Source: Fusarium oxysporum f. sp. lycopersici 4287
Lineage: Eukaryota; Ascomycota; Sordariomycetes; Hypocreales; Nectriaceae
NCBI RefSeq assembly: GCF_000149955.1
Contig: NW_017264846.1
Span: forward strand, 230,499 to 294,498
Reading direction: 5' to 3'
DNA: 64,000 bases
Position numbers and translations under genes: made by a program. Below are positions 19,523 through 29,720 of this stretch, piece after piece. Position 1 is the first letter of the stretch. Each line of letters opens with the position of its first letter. The notes below the pieces were generated by a model that saw nothing but the letters and a program-made list of their open reading frames with translations, was not told where the DNA came from and searched no databases.

Positions 19523-20068
19523 CCAATTCTGCTGCCGCTTATGGCTTTGACAATTCTATTCGTGGTTGGAATGCCGAAGTATGTCTCCTTATCTTTTGCA
19601 AATAGCTACGATACTAATGATTGTGAAGAGTCTATAAATGGCCGAGGCCGGGAATTTCTGTGTCCCCAGAAACATCACCGGCTTCTATGTCGTCATGTTC
19701 TCAGCCTCGATACCTGCCGCACCTCGATGCCCTTGCTCCTTCTAGAACGAGCAAATACATGAGGTGGGACATCATGCACCATGTACACGCCTCCTGGGCT
19801 GTACCGGCCTCAAACATGACGTGGTATATCTTTGAACGTGTCACTATTCGAAGGCACCTACTAACCGCCATGCTCTATATTCAGTGCTATTTGTTTGTGT
19901 GATGTTATGGATACGGCCATGGTTCGCCAATTGGACTGTCAGCATATCTTTCACTCCAACTGTATCGTGGCCTGGTACCTGGCGGCACATGACACATGCC
20001 CTACATGTATGCATAACTTTGTCATCAATTATGGCACAATATCAAGGCCACAACACGCCCATATCTAG

Positions 20069-20543
20069 AAATACTAGGTAGATAATATTTAGATCTCACA
20101 CCCGGATCTATCCTGCGTTGCATCGACCAATTACACATCCTTTACCGTCTGCCGAATATGCCAGCTGACCCAGTCATGATGTCCGATCTATGAGTCAAAT
20201 CTAGTGTTCTTGAATCACCGGGTTGAAAGAAAGAGTAAGGTTCATCCTCTCACCGGCAGTTAGTTTGAGTCCGGCAAATGATATTATACCTTGGTCTTAA
20301 GCATGAAAGATGTGCAGCCACGGGGATTATCCTCGAGCTACGGAGCAATTGGTCTGCTATTCTACGTAGGTGGTGGACATGGGTTTGAGCGTACTTTACG
20401 CAAGACACATATATAAATTAGCTGAGTGGTTCCTCTCACACACATGCGCAATAACCTTAACTATTTATCTCCACGTGGTTATCGCCAACCTCTAGCCTTT
20501 CTTATGGTTCCTTCTCAGGCCTTTGTTAAACGTATCTCATCTA
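20069..20543. other. Intergenic between RING and bHLH copy A
   Basis: No coding signal. This is the interval equivalent to 32444-36933 in the second set, where a hAT and a Tc1 element have inserted. Confidence 0.4.
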
Positions 20544-21026
20544 TCACTGACTCATCAACGTTTTATTTAGATCACTCAGCTGAGTAGACAGATGTCTGTT
20601 CTCTTCCTCGAGAGTGAGGACGCGCTGCCTTGCGGCATCCAACACTTCGCCTCGACTGTAACCAAAATCCGGAGCTTCCGGGTCCCCTTCGCCCACGGCC
20701 TCGTCCCTCATCTTGCAAGCCTCGAGCACAGCGAGTAATCCCTCAAACCTCAGTTTCAAGCGTGTGCGATACTGCTTCTCCATGTTGTTATAGCACTCCC
20801 GTGCTTGAAGGACATGTGCAGGAAGTCCGGGTTTCTTGTGGACTTTCTTTAGTTTGTGAGATGCTGAGCGCATTTTCACTTCCGGTGGGGTCCTTTCGAG
20901 TTGCTCCGAAATTCCCGCAGTAAGTGACTGCGGCGGGACTGTTGTCTGGCTCATATCGGAACCAGCTAAATCGAGTTTATGTGGGGAATTTTTCGGCTGT
21001 GGCATTTTCCCGCTCCGCATAAGCAA
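20544..21026 (-). pseudogene. bHLH transcription factor (copy A), 5' part missing
   Basis: The open frame of 160 residues holds a fungal bHLH domain: basic/helix 1 ARECYNNMEKQYRTRLKLRF, a short loop, then helix 2 SRGEVLDAARQRVLTLEEEN. A lysine-rich lead (RSASHKLKKVHKKPG) precedes it. Copy B (36934-37988) has three more upstream coding segments, none of which is present here; plus-strand copia sequence begins within about 30 bases of the frame's start. I infer that the copia insertion or a deletion removed the promoter and N-terminus. The family binds E-box-like DNA as dimers. Confidence 0.7.
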
Positions 21027-21054
21027 ATCGTCATCCCCAATAAGTCTCGTCAGG

Positions 21055-21643
21055 CAAGAGGGACCACGGCTTGGTGCTTGGGGGCGTCAAGAAAGATCCT
21101 GAATCTGCTTGGAGCATCACGGCTTGGGCCGACTCGGATTGGAAAGGCGACACTGTTACGGGAAGATCGACGTTTGGATGGCTCGTCCAACTTGAAGGAT
21201 CTACAGTCTCATGGAGGGACAAACGGCACGAAACAGTGGCACTATCGACTACCGAGGCTGAATATACAGCACTCTCCCAGTGTGCCAGAGAATTGGCCTG
21301 GACTAAAAACCTCTTCTCTGAACTGCTCCTTCCGCTACATATGCCTATCCCGCTGAACGGCGACAACCAGGGTTCCCTAAAGCTATGCAGAAACCCTGAG
21401 CTTCACCAACGGACAAAGCACATTCCGTTAACCGAGCACCATATCCGAGAAGAAGTTGAAGCTAGGAACATTGATGTGCAAAACGTCAGCACACATGGGC
21501 AGGTAGCAGACGGACTCACTAAACCATTGAACGCCGTCAGCCATGGTCACTTTCTAGAAGCAATTCGAGTCAGTGCATGTCCGATCGAGAAAGCAGGTCG
21601 TATTATTTGGAGTACTGAAGTCCACGATGACTCTGTGCCCTGA
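21055..21643 (+). pseudogene. Ty1/copia polyprotein end (RNase H)
   Basis: This is the 3' end of a copia pol gene with ribonuclease H motifs: AWADSDWKGD (first Asp), LSTTEAEY (Glu), GDNQGSLKL and a terminal VADGLTKPL. Everything upstream (gag, protease, integrase, reverse transcriptase) is missing. A purine-rich tract (about 21646-21662) and an LTR at 21664 follow, so the 3' end is complete. The frame itself carries no stop. Confidence 0.9.
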
Positions 21644-21663
21644 AGACAAGGTGGATGGGGGCG

Positions 21664-21858
21664 TGTTGGAAAATCCGGGGATCCCCCTTCCCTTCAGGAT
21701 TCAGACTAACAGTCTGAAAGTCCTAGATTTAAAGTTTAAAGTCATAGATGAAATCATTTAGAGATATAAACCTGAGAAGAACTCTCATCTCAATAATGAA
21801 CAACCAAGTTATACAAAAATATATTTTCACCCAGCACTACTGCGCAATATAAACAACA
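21664..21858 (+). repeat. copia LTR family A, copy 1 (3' LTR)
   Basis: The repeat starts TGTTGGAAAATCC and ends AATATAAACAACA, with TG...CA ends and 195 bases. It follows a purine-rich tract and the copia RNase H frame, which assigns the LTR family. No 5' LTR is in the window. Related copies are at 28317 and 62299. Confidence 0.88.
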
Positions 21859-22107
21859 CCTCGTGACTATGACAGGATCTTGCCGCGACGCTAAAAATCG
21901 AGAAATTCAAGCTTAAGTACAGAGTGCAATGTACTGCGGGGCGAAGTGGCTCTGCCGCTAACCCAATTTAGCACACTTGCAGTGATTTCGGGGGTGGTTT
22001 GCAACAGTCACCTCTATCCCTTCTATTGTCGAGGAGCTCCGGTCGGGCCACAGCAGGGTTGGGCAGCCAATAAAAATGCATCGGATTAAGGGTACCTACC
22101 CCTTCAC

Positions 22108-22290
22108 CTATTTTAGCCTATGGTAGAAGTACCAGCAATCTCTCCAGTTACAAATCGCTACATCACACTGCTCACATCCCCCAACTGTCTGGCGCCTCCT
22201 TTTATTACGACTGACCGGCGCCAAGGGCCTCCTTGAGCTTCTTGACCTTGGCTGCCCTAATTGAAGTCCCTGATAAGCGTGGCAATTCGA
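22108..22290 (-). pseudogene. piggyBac C-terminal cysteine-rich domain relic
   Basis: The minus-strand frame ends with CEQCDVAICNWRDCWYFYH, the C-terminal zinc-binding tail typical of fungal piggyBac transposases, preceded by an Arg-rich linker. The catalytic domain is not adjacent; a short hAT element begins at 22390, so that element may have split the gene, or the rest was lost. Confidence 0.65.
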
Positions 22291-22389
22291 CTTTTTTCCC
22301 TCTTTGGACGTGCTTATGTTGTGTAATAGGCGTAAATTCGTCCCCAGCTCGAAAAAGCGGCCTCGATTGACTTTGCGGATGGAAGGCTT

Positions 22390-23829
22390 CAGGCTGGCGA
22401 TCAATTCAACCATCAACTCAATCTCGTCAATTTTATGGAAGTTGAAGTCACGTGCATCAATTCAATCAATCCCATTTGACACTCGCATTGATTGTTTCAA
22501 TTCCACCTAGATGCTTTCAACGTTGACCATCGGTTGAAACTGTCGATAATGGCAGTGGTTCAGGGTAGCGCCCAGTCCGTGTAGTCCCATAAGACGCGTC
22601 CACAGGACCCCTGCTAGTACTTTTGCCCCGTATTTTTGATGCACGTGCCAACTGCACCTAGCATTAGGGGTTTATGAACGCGTCTCAGCTGTCGTCGCGC
22701 TCTATGACCCTTGCAGGAAGATCATTACCTGCATTCCATTCCTTTCCTAACCTTCAAATGACGCCAACGTACCTGTCAAGTGCCAGAGTCCCGACTGCAG
22801 CGCACCTAGTACTTCACCTAATAACTTGGATGCTTCGCCAGTCGATTGGAAAGCCTTCCCATGGCACAAGTTTCCGGGTTTCTCGATTTCGGAACGCGTT
22901 GGCAGGCACACTTCGTGGGTTTGGCAGCACGGCTTTGACATTCAAGCCCGCGATTCTCCCACGAGGAGGAAATGGGTTTGCAAGCATTGTCCCCGGAGGG
23001 TCAGGTCCAAGGTGACAGACTTCACTGCGGTTGGCACACAGAATATCGAGAAACATCTGATCAGGGAGCACAGACTTGTCGACGAGTCCGAGAGGAGGAA
23101 GCCACCTGCTCTTTGGAAGGGAAAGCAGGAAAAGACACGCCCAAGAAACATTGTGGGAGGAAGAGTACAAACCGCTACCGACTCTTTCGAATTCGAATGA
23201 AGAACCCCCATTCAAGCGTTTGAAGGCAATGAGTGCACTCGAAAGGCACTGAGCTCACAGGACTTCGTCTCTGGTAGGCAGGTGTTCTTGGGAAAGTCCA
23301 CGGAGTAGGGGCCAAGACGAATATGATCACTGGCTGTCGAGTGCCGACTCTAGGAACGACAATCTTGTGACAGATCCCATCCAATATTGGTGGGAAAGGC
23401 GGAGAGACTACCCTCGATTGTCGCGAATGGTCCTTGACCTACTATCAATACCGTCTATGTCGGCAGAGTGCGAGCGTTTGTTTAGTGTTGCTGAGCAAAT
23501 GGTACCACCGCTGCGGACTCGATAGGAATGGCACAGACACTGAGGTCATGGGTGCGGAATGGCCTAGTCGACGCGGCTGATAGCTTGATTGATGTGTCAG
23601 AAGAGGTTGGAAATAGCGTTATATGGGAGGCAGAGGAGGATGACCTAGACGCTGGGAAGTGAGCATTGGGGGACTCGACGCGCGTGTGATATTCAACATA
23701 TTCAATTCAACGCCATCAATTCAATCTGGAGATGCAGTGGTTCAACTCCACTGGCCAAATGCTGAGTAAGCTTTCAACGCAACGCCACGCGAGGACGAAA
23801 TTGATGGAATTGAATTGATCGCCAGCCTG
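22390..23829 (+). mobile_element. Internally deleted hAT element, 1.44 kb
   Basis: The terminal repeats are CAGGCTGGCGATCAATTCAA at the left and its complement at the right (ending 23829). Both ends are dense in TCAATTCAA/TTGAATTGA words. Inside, the N-terminal BED region survives (22826-23200: CKHC, HLIREH) and the C-terminal dimerisation region survives near 23380-23660 (QYWWERRRDYPRLS, SMSAECERLFSV), but the catalytic middle is gone. TAG/TGA lesions are present. The outside 8-mers (GAAGGCTT, GAGTCACC) do not match. The TIR is shared with the element at 46890. Confidence 0.85.
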
Positions 23830-24769
23830 GAGTCACCTCGGGTACATAAGGCGAAATGCGACAGAATTCAAAGGGCTAGAGAACAAGGCCACGACGCGAA
23901 ACGAGAAAAGTTCAAGTCGATATGAATATTTCATGAAAAAAGCAATATAGTGCGGGTCTTAGTTTGCGAGTATCTTCATGCCTGGCCGAATCCGGTGTAA
24001 TTGAAAATTTGGATTTTGTGTGGGAGGAACGAAATTTTGGTTATGCATTAGGTGGTCCTGGATGGTAATGAACAACAATGTCCTCATCCGAGGTTACAGA
24101 ATAACCCGCTATACTATATTTCAGCTATTACGAATGCGGTATCATCTGATTCCCAACCGTCGAGTACCATATTTGCAATCAGGAGATTGTGATCACATGG
24201 CGGACGCCATCATAACCAAAGCGCAACTAGTACGAATTAACCTATAGTATACATTGGTCACGACTTTTACAACATGGTACCTTTCGATGGAGCTGTTATA
24301 TAATTCCCCCGAGCTTTTCGAGCAGCTCCTCTCGTCACTATCTCCTCAGTGCCCACAAGCCTCAATCCCGTACCCCGCCCCATATGACCCTGGTCATGAC
24401 GACAGTACAAGTGGGGTACGGAAAGTTAGTTCTGTTGAACAGGCGCTCGGGTCTCACGTGCAAGCAGGGATACTTTAAGATTACAACCGAAATGGTAAAA
24501 CCTCTAAAGGGGCAGAATTCAACAGAAGACAAGATGAATATACCAATCTGGATCAATGGACCGAATACACGTAATGTCTGACAAGTTCAATGAAGCAATT
24601 TCGGCCAAAACACCATACAAATTATTTTGAAGTTATCAATGAATTCTCCGCCAATTCTAGAAGAGATACATATTATCAACACCTATGATGACAGTAGCTT
24701 TATTAAAGAAGATCATAGTCGCTGTATACACCAAATGATCCGAACTGGGTAGCTGTTTTTCCGGCCGAA
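23830..24769. other. Unassigned DNA between transposon relics
   Basis: No frame with a recognisable domain was found in this 0.9 kb. It could include the decayed 5' part of the piggyBac copy that becomes recognisable at about 24775. Confidence 0.35.
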
Positions 24770-24774
24770 ACAGA

Positions 24775-25755
24775 CTGTGGCACCAAATTCGAGCTCTTTG
24801 TGGATAACCTCTTCTCGTCGTCAGATCTCTTCCGCAGCCTTCACAAGCATGGCCATGGGGCCACAGGCACGGCTCGCCCTAACTATGGCATCCATAAGGA
24901 GCTACAACAAGATAAGAAGGCTGATGGGGAGGGACCAAAACCAGCTATCAAGTCAAGGTGATCCTAACCCCTGACAATCAGATATAGCGTCAGACACTTT
25001 TTATATGTGAGATCCCTACTGATTTGTCTACGTGCCATACTTCTAGGTCAAACCGATAGCTTGGAAAGATAGCTGCCTTGTGTTGTTCCTGACTACTGTG
25101 TTCACGGGCGACGAGCGAGTTGATCGAAAGAGGAAGAGGCCGTCTTCTAAGAAGTTAGAAGCCAAGCCGATACAGCTTTTTTCTTTTTCTATTTGGTGAC
25201 GAAGCTGTCAAAGTGATAAAAGTCCCGACATTTGCTGCTGCCTACAACGACGAAAAGAATCATTTTGATCGAGGTGACCAGTTGAGATCATATCATGCCT
25301 ATGATCCTCTCCGCCGCGGCCCTTGGCGGGCACTTTGTTGGACCTTTCTTCTTGATGTGGTCCTTATTCATAGCTATATTGCTCAACTACAAGGGCCCGG
25401 GCCAAATTAGAAGAAGTATACGACAGAAGCAGAGTGGCGAGCGTGCATTTACAACGCCTTATTCAACACATATCATGAAGAAAGTTAGTCAAGGAAGAGG
25501 TATCGCGCAGAGAACGAATCCGACCCTGGAATACAGCAAAAAGAGTACCTACTTGTTCGCCGGAAGATATGTCGGATTGCTTTGCTTGTCAGGGCTTTCG
25601 ACAAGGCTAAGTGAGGTCAAAAGGCCAAAAAAGGGGGCCCTTTGGGGAGGATGGCGGTAATGCAAGAAGGGGGCAGACTGATTATTGGTGTAGCGTGTGC
25701 AAGGTTCCTCTTTGTAACAACGGGAATTGCTGGTACTTCTATCATAATAAGAATT
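24775..25755 (+). pseudogene. piggyBac-type transposase relic, 3' half
   Basis: Pieces in several plus frames read in family order: FELFVDNLFSSSDLFRSLHK and the following ATGTARPNYGI (about 24790-24890); FTGDERVDRKRKRPS (about 25100-25145); a block with DRGDQLRSYHAYD, RRGPWRALCWTFLLDV and LIHSY (about 25265-25385); and a cysteine tail CSVCKVPLCNNGNCWYFYH (about 25690-25745). Stops and frame changes separate them. The 5' half is unrecognisable. Confidence 0.75.
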
Positions 25756-26274
25756 AGGTAGGCAATAAAGTACCACTTGTTTGAGGCATTTTAATTGGAC
25801 CGACCCCGCTGTCAGTACGGGAATTGAGACTTGTGGGCACTGAGGAGATATACATCTTTATACTGGGGTCCAACTGCAGTATCACTGCTATAGCGATCGC
25901 ACGCCCCATTATGTAAAATACACAACGTGGCAACTGTGACATTCGCTTATCATGCACGTTATAGCGTTACACCGGGCGAACGGTAAAGGTGGCGTCCAAT
26001 AGAATTGCGCGGAGGACGTTTCGACAGCTCACTTTAAGCCCCCTGGATTTTTCGCTCGAAGGCAGTCCCTTTGTGCTGAAGAAAGAAGTTAAAGGAAGGG
26101 TCTCTGGGGTGTGTTAAAATTCTGGGCTCCTTTCACTGGTAAGTAGCTTGACAAGTTGGAGAAGAGAGTCGCTAACCTAAAAATCGAGTATATTTAACCC
26201 CTCTGGTCCCGCCTGCAGACAATCTTTACTGTAGTAGTCGACCTACCTCTCCCGCCTCATTAAACCCAGCAAAC

Positions 26275-27269
26275 ATGACCCCATCACCTTCAGCAGAGCC
26301 TGCCAAGCCTAAGCGAAAGGGTATGTTGCGCTTTCCCTTTATATATTGTTAGTCTTGCTTCATTGTTCTCATGTCATAGATCTGCGGCAGATTATAGTAC
26401 ATAGAAATAATGCGAGTCGAGTCAATTTACTCCTTGTGCTAACACAAAATTATTCAGGCACCCGAAGAATTTCTACCCTTACTCCCTCCCAACTCGCCCG
26501 AAAGAGAGCCAAAGATCGAGAAGCCCAGAGGGCCATCCGTGCCCGCACCAAGGAGCACATCGAGCGGTTGGGCCGCGAGTTAGCGGCGCTCAAGCTGAGC
26601 CAAAGCTGCGACCAGACCGTCCAAGAGCTATTGAACCGCAATAGGGCGCTCGAGGAAGAGCTGATGCGACTCAAGGAGAATATGAGAGTGCAAATAATCT
26701 CATCACTTTACTCGGCTCCAGGTCTGAATTCACCCCAGCTCTCGTTGCTCGAGAGTTTCTCATCAACGTCGACATTCAACGACAACCTCGGTACTAGTAG
26801 CGATGCCATTCCTAGCCCTCGTGGATCAACGTTTCCTAGCGACTACTACAACTTCCTCCCCGACTACAGCCAACAACACGTCCCCTTATCCAACAACTGC
26901 GAATCCTTGGCAAGCACCGTCTCCTGCTCCAGTCCCTCCAACGTCTCGACCCCATCATCATCAGTTGACTACAACACTGGATATATCTCAATCAGCTTGC
27001 TCTCCTCGATCCTTCCCTCCAACCCCAACTCCTCAAGCATCAGTGTTATGTTTCACAAGGATGTTGTCGAGATGGAGTATAACAACGTGGGCCTTCACAG
27101 TATAATCACCCAAGGGCTTCCTCTACCCGACATTAGCGAGGAAAGTAGTAATACTCAGAGCCTAGACGCCGGATTCCAGCTCAACAATACTTCACTGCAG
27201 TCCGGCACTCCCCATTCTCACCGCTACATATCGCACCACTGCCACCAGCACTCCGCCTGGAAGATATAG
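26275..27269 (+). CDS. bZIP transcription factor (copy A), shortened
   Basis: The model is exon 1 at 26275-26320, an intron at 26321-26457 (GTATGT donor, TTCAG acceptor) and exon 2 at 26458-27269, giving 285 residues. The same splice pattern occurs in copy B. The basic region RKRAKDREAQRAIRARTKEH is followed by a heptad zipper (residues about 48-95) and a Ser-rich tail. The basic-region Asn that is nearly invariant in bZIP proteins (N in copy B) is Lys here. The stop TAG at 27267-27269 comes 12 codons before the position where copy B stops; the frame beyond still reads PMYYPQAQSSVH. Copy A may be altered in DNA binding or decaying. Confidence 0.82.
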
Positions 27270-28005
27270 CCTATGTATTACCCTCAGGCGCAGTCGTCGG
27301 TTCACTGAAACTCTTGCCACGGTGGCTCAACCTGTATACCCCGCTGATTATGCAGCTGACCTGCCGCCTCGATGAGTTTTGGTCAGCTTCGTCCATAACT
27401 GCCGTCGGCAGGGCCAGGCCAAGATCTGCTACATTTTAAGCTAGACTTGCAGTCTCCGTTTCGAGATAACGACGGCCACGAACAAATTACATGCTCGCCA
27501 CAGGTTTGACACAATCCTTTGGCCGCTATGGGGTAGAACGCGTCGCAGGGAGCGCCATCCTTGCGCATAACCCCCGAGACGCCATGCAACCCATATCCAC
27601 TAATCTTGTATTCGCACATGACCGGCTGCAAATCACAAAGTATATTTTTAGGCTTGAAATTTCATTAGCAAGGAATTACGGCCTCTTGTGATAGAGCTCA
27701 CCGAAACCTAAACCTAAACATTCCTAGTGACGGGTTGAGTGCTACCGGTGTTTATCGGTGAACGGTGATCGGTGAACGGTGAACTGTTGCTGTTGAAGGG
27801 TCGGAGTTGCGACGAAGGCGGCCATCGCTTTTGCTAACTTGTGATGGAACTCAATCCGTTTGACGGTCGACAGTGAGAGAGAACCTGAAGAGAGAGCCCG
27901 AGGCCCCGACGTTACTCCTGTTGAAGATTACAATTAATCTGAATGATCATGTTGGCAAAAGTCATTTTTCGATGTCATGTTGTTAGACCACGCAGGGATG
28001 CCGAG
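27270..28005. other. 3' flank of bZIP copy A, duplicated at 46217-46880
   Basis: Several blocks match the region after bZIP copy B, for example CATGACCGGCTGCAAATCAC (about 27616) versus CATGTGACCGGCTACAAGCC (46395), and the stretch around GAGGGTCGGA/GAAGGGTCGGA (27797 and 46683). A short 7-mer array CGGTGAA/T x4 lies at 27756-27783. No gene was found. Confidence 0.6.
27756..27783 (+). repeat. Four tandem copies of a 7-mer (CGGTGAA/T)
   Basis: CGGTGAA CGGTGAT CGGTGAA CGGTGAA in direct tandem, 28 bases. It is absent from the matching position of the duplicate at about 46660, so it arose after the duplication. Confidence 0.75.
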
Positions 28006-28218
28006 TGCAGTTAACAACTGATTTGTTATTATTTTCTCCTTGCAGTCGAAGGACCTTTGAGGCCATATATCTTCGACTAATTCTTCCTAGGACTTGAGTC
28101 CTAGACTCCTAGAGTCCTAGATGACAGTCCTACGATTTGAATTTTAGGACATCAAGCTTTAGCTTTAATCTTGAACCTTGGTCATGAAGTTGAGGGGGGA
28201 CGATCAATTCTTTCAACA
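28006..28218 (-). repeat. LTR family B, copy 1 (minus orientation)
   Basis: Read on the minus strand it starts TGTTGAAAGAATTG and matches the solo LTR at 47937-48142 along most of its length, including the CCCTCAACTTCA and GTCCTTCGA blocks. The far end is placed at 28006 by alignment only, and no target duplication was confirmed. AGGACT/AGTCCT palindromic words lie in the middle. Confidence 0.65.
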
Positions 28219-28316
28219 CTAACCAGCAATACTTTGCCAATCCTGGATTGCTTACAACACACATCAGTGATAGGAATAACACGCAGTTTCCTTGTGACTT
28301 CATTGTAGGTTACCCA

Positions 28317-28489
28317 TGTTGGAAAATCCGGGAATCCCCCTTCCCTTCAATATTCAGACGGTTAGTCTGAAAGTCCTAGATACTATCATCTAGAGTAATA
28401 TGCCCGAGAATAACTCTCAGCTTAATAATGAATAACCAAGTTTTACAAAATATATTTTCACCCAGCACTACTGCGCAATATAAACAACA
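28317..28489 (+). repeat. Solo LTR family A, copy 2, with 5-bp target duplication
   Basis: TGTTGGAAAATCC to AAACAACA, 173 bases, with exact ACCCA on both sides (28312-28316 and 28490-28494). It is about 20 bases shorter than copies 1 and 3 because it lacks the TTTAAAGTTTAAAG stretch. A solo LTR is the usual product of recombination between the two LTRs of one element. Confidence 0.88.
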
Positions 28490-29320
28490 ACCCAAAGGCT
28501 GATTGGTATAAACAGCTACGTTGTGGTTTGACTGATTATCTGGAGAAGGACTAACAAGACTACAATCTTCGTATTGGTATGAATGGGCTTTGGATACAAT
28601 CGGGGCATTATGTATGTCCTTCCTGTAGCGAGTCGAAGAGAAAGCCCTACACACGACCTGGTCCTTTCTAGAGCCACTTGGCACACCACTCGGCTGCTTT
28701 CATGAAATAATCTTGTGTATTCCAAGCAAATGTGGGCGTTGAGATATACCTTATAAGGGCTATAATGTTGAGAAGCTTTCAGAATAGACCATGTAGAAAA
28801 GCCACACATTACTTATTTGATAGCTTATGGTGCATGCCCAGCATGAAAAGCAGGTCGGCAGAGAATACCGCGAAGATTATTCTTATAGCCGTCCCGATTG
28901 GGAAACTGAAAGGTAGGCATGGGGTGAGAGGACTAGGAGTACATGGACAAAAGATTGAAGCCATCAATTTAATGGTAGCTGTCTATTGATAGCTTACAGT
29001 CCATAGGAGTTTTATTGAGCAAGATTTATCATGACAGTATCGGGTAAGGTCTTGACTATATTGTCTATCCATTACGAGTTGTGATAGTCTACACTGCGTA
29101 GGATAATACCGTGATCTATATACTCATATACACTAATCACGAATCGGTTTAATAGTTAGAAATCATCGTTTCGTTATAATTAGTCGTTTAATACATTGGT
29201 CATTGCGGTTTATATCCATACCCTATTATTTATGCGCAAAGACACTAGCATCTATATGCTCCTTCCCTAGGTATTCTCGGGCTCATCCTGCGCGTTACCT
29301 TTCTCGGGGCACACCACCTC
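28490..29320. other. Unassigned DNA
   Basis: Only short frames without recognisable domains. Confidence 0.35.
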
Positions 29321-29720
29321 ATGGTGAAGGCTCTCATTCTTTACCTCGCGATTCTTCCCATCTTACCGTGGCTGGTTAGCGCTCTCATCAACATTGCTGG
29401 TGTTTGGCACGGGAGAAAATGGGCCAGATATCCGTTCCCGACGCGGATGCTGACTCCCAGTCCCGATTCTACCTATATTAGAAGACTTATGGGCCAGCGA
29501 CAGCGCCAAGTCACCAGAATCGAAGTACTTTCTAGCCTGTAGTCGATATTCAGGTCAGCTGGATCCATACCAAACGATACACGGAGCGGGCTATATGCTG
29601 CTTGTACATACGTCCAACTGGTGGTGGAGAAGATCTTGGGTTGGTGGTTTTCCGTATATCTCTTCGAGACGCTCTATCCTATTATCATCAAGCTGCCTGG
29701 CCTAAGAAACGTATAAATTA
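29321..29720 (+). CDS. Possible small hydrophobic protein or gene remnant
   Basis: A frame from ATG 29321 to about 29542 has a strong hydrophobic N-terminal segment (ALILYLAILPILPWLVSALI), and a second coding-like stretch near 29620-29718 ends WWFSVYLFETLYPIIIKLPG. They might be exons of one membrane protein, but I could not choose a splice site and do not recognise the family. It could equally be a relic. Confidence 0.25.

Larger units (their letters stand above)
16394..20068 (+). pseudogene. TM-RING-H2 protein gene (copy A), split by a hAT element
   Basis: A reading frame from ATG 16394 (MLGRLS) continues to 16419, where the hAT element begins. Dropping one 8-bp duplication lets it continue at 19531 as a hydrophobic segment (ILLPLMALTILFVVGM), a likely membrane anchor. 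The last exon (19885-20068, after a TTCAG acceptor with a CTACTAAC branch) encodes a RING-H2 core: AIC, then CQHIFHSNC, then HDTCPTC. The middle exons could not be phased. The family's usual role is E3 ubiquitin ligase. Copy B at 31877 has the same TM-then-RING plan. The insertion should abolish function. Confidence 0.65.
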
